From NCBI GenBank assembly GCA_003154135.1, contig PMCN01000130.1:1-5289 (forward strand): a DNA stretch of 5,289 nucleotides. Reading direction: 5' to 3'. Source of the DNA: Acidimicrobiaceae bacterium (GTDB taxonomy: Bacteria; Actinomycetota; Acidimicrobiia; Acidimicrobiales; Ilumatobacteraceae). The notes below the pieces were generated by a model. It was not told where the DNA came from, searched no databases, and saw only the letters and a list, made by a program, of their open reading frames with translations. A program made the translations under genes and the position numbers. This document shows positions 4,993-5,289 of this stretch, piece after piece (within the stretch, counting starts at the first letter, position 1; every line of letters starts with the position of its first letter).

Positions 4993-5289
4993 ATGACCTT
5001 CTTCGTCCAGCGAGTGCGGTCCCTCCTCGTAGGGGCCGCACTCGCCGCGTTCACGCTCGTCGGGAGTGCGTGCAGCAGTTCGACCAGTTCGTCGACGAGC
5101 ACGGTGGCAGTGCCCACCTCGCCGGCGGCATCGGTCGCTCCCAGCACCACCGTGTCGGCCACCACGCCGGGAACGGGCACCACGGTGCTCGACGCCAACG
5201 CCGCGCTGGCGTCAGCGGTCGCTGCACTCGGTGCCGGGTACCACTTCACCTCCACGGTCACCGTCAACGGCGCGCAGAGCCTGCAGGCC
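4993..5289 (+). CDS. Lipoprotein with Ser/Thr-rich linker, N-terminal 99 aa (runs off the window)
   Basis: The first 27 residues form a type II signal peptide: MTFFVQRVRSLLVGAALAAF, then TLVGSAC, with lipobox GSAC and lipidated Cys27. A low-complexity Ser/Thr/Pro/Ala linker (28-64) follows, as is common in actinobacterial lipoproteins, to reach across the wall. A folded domain begins near residue 66 (LDANAALASAVAALGAGYHF, then TSTVTVNG). This beginning faintly recalls LolA/LppX-like lipoproteins, but too little is present to name it. The ATG lies 4 bp after the upstream stop (TGACCGAATG) with only a weak ribosome binding site, suggesting translational coupling. It is very likely in one operon with the secreted repeat protein. 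The frame is open to the window end. Confidence 0.85.
   Translation, partial: MTFFVQRVRSLLVGAALAAFTLVGSACSSSTSSSTSTVAVPTSPAASVAPSTTVSATTPGTGTTVLDANAALASAVAALGAGYHFTSTVTVNGAQSLQA

Noticed and set aside
3981..5267. Long open frame on the minus strand (428 codons) across the right end
   Set aside because: It is a shadow of the two exported-protein genes. The translation is low-complexity Ala/Val/Gly/Asp/Arg, whereas the plus strand has two signal peptides and a good ribosome binding site.

Overview
The window is high-GC DNA of actinobacterial type. It has G/C-rich third codon positions, divergent promoters that look leaderless, secreted proteins with Ser/Thr-rich linkers, and a SCO6745-like protein. 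The lipoprotein and secreted-protein styles recall Acidimicrobiia (Ilumatobacter relatives), but that placement is inference. I see no mobile element, tRNA, rRNA or CRISPR array.

Left part, minus strand (1-2969). The window opens inside the first 112 codons of gcvP, the glycine decarboxylase P-protein of the glycine cleavage system. Its leader (about 339-558) carries a tandem glycine riboswitch, followed by a possible hairpin that would fold over the gcvP ribosome binding site and start codon. Upstream of the riboswitch, on the same strand, is a large lipoprotein gene (603-2969). Its product has a CapA/PgsA-type metallophosphatase-fold domain between an N-terminal Ig-like domain and a C-terminal beta-sandwich.

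Middle (2970-3034). A 65-bp divergent intergenic region holds TANNNT-type -10 boxes close to both start codons, with no Shine-Dalgarno sequence on either side. A 22-bp imperfect palindrome lies between the two boxes.

Right part, plus strand (3035-5289). First comes a SCO6745-family-like cytoplasmic protein of unknown function. After a 163-bp intergenic region there is a two-gene unit. It encodes an exported protein made of three degenerate repeats with a Gly/His/Asp-rich tail, then, 4 bp later, a Ser/Thr-linker lipoprotein that runs off the window edge.

The glycine riboswitch and gcvP form one well-understood regulatory unit: glycine sensing controls glycine breakdown. The remaining genes are mostly envelope or exported proteins. 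The least explained part is the secreted repeat protein and lipoprotein pair at the right end.
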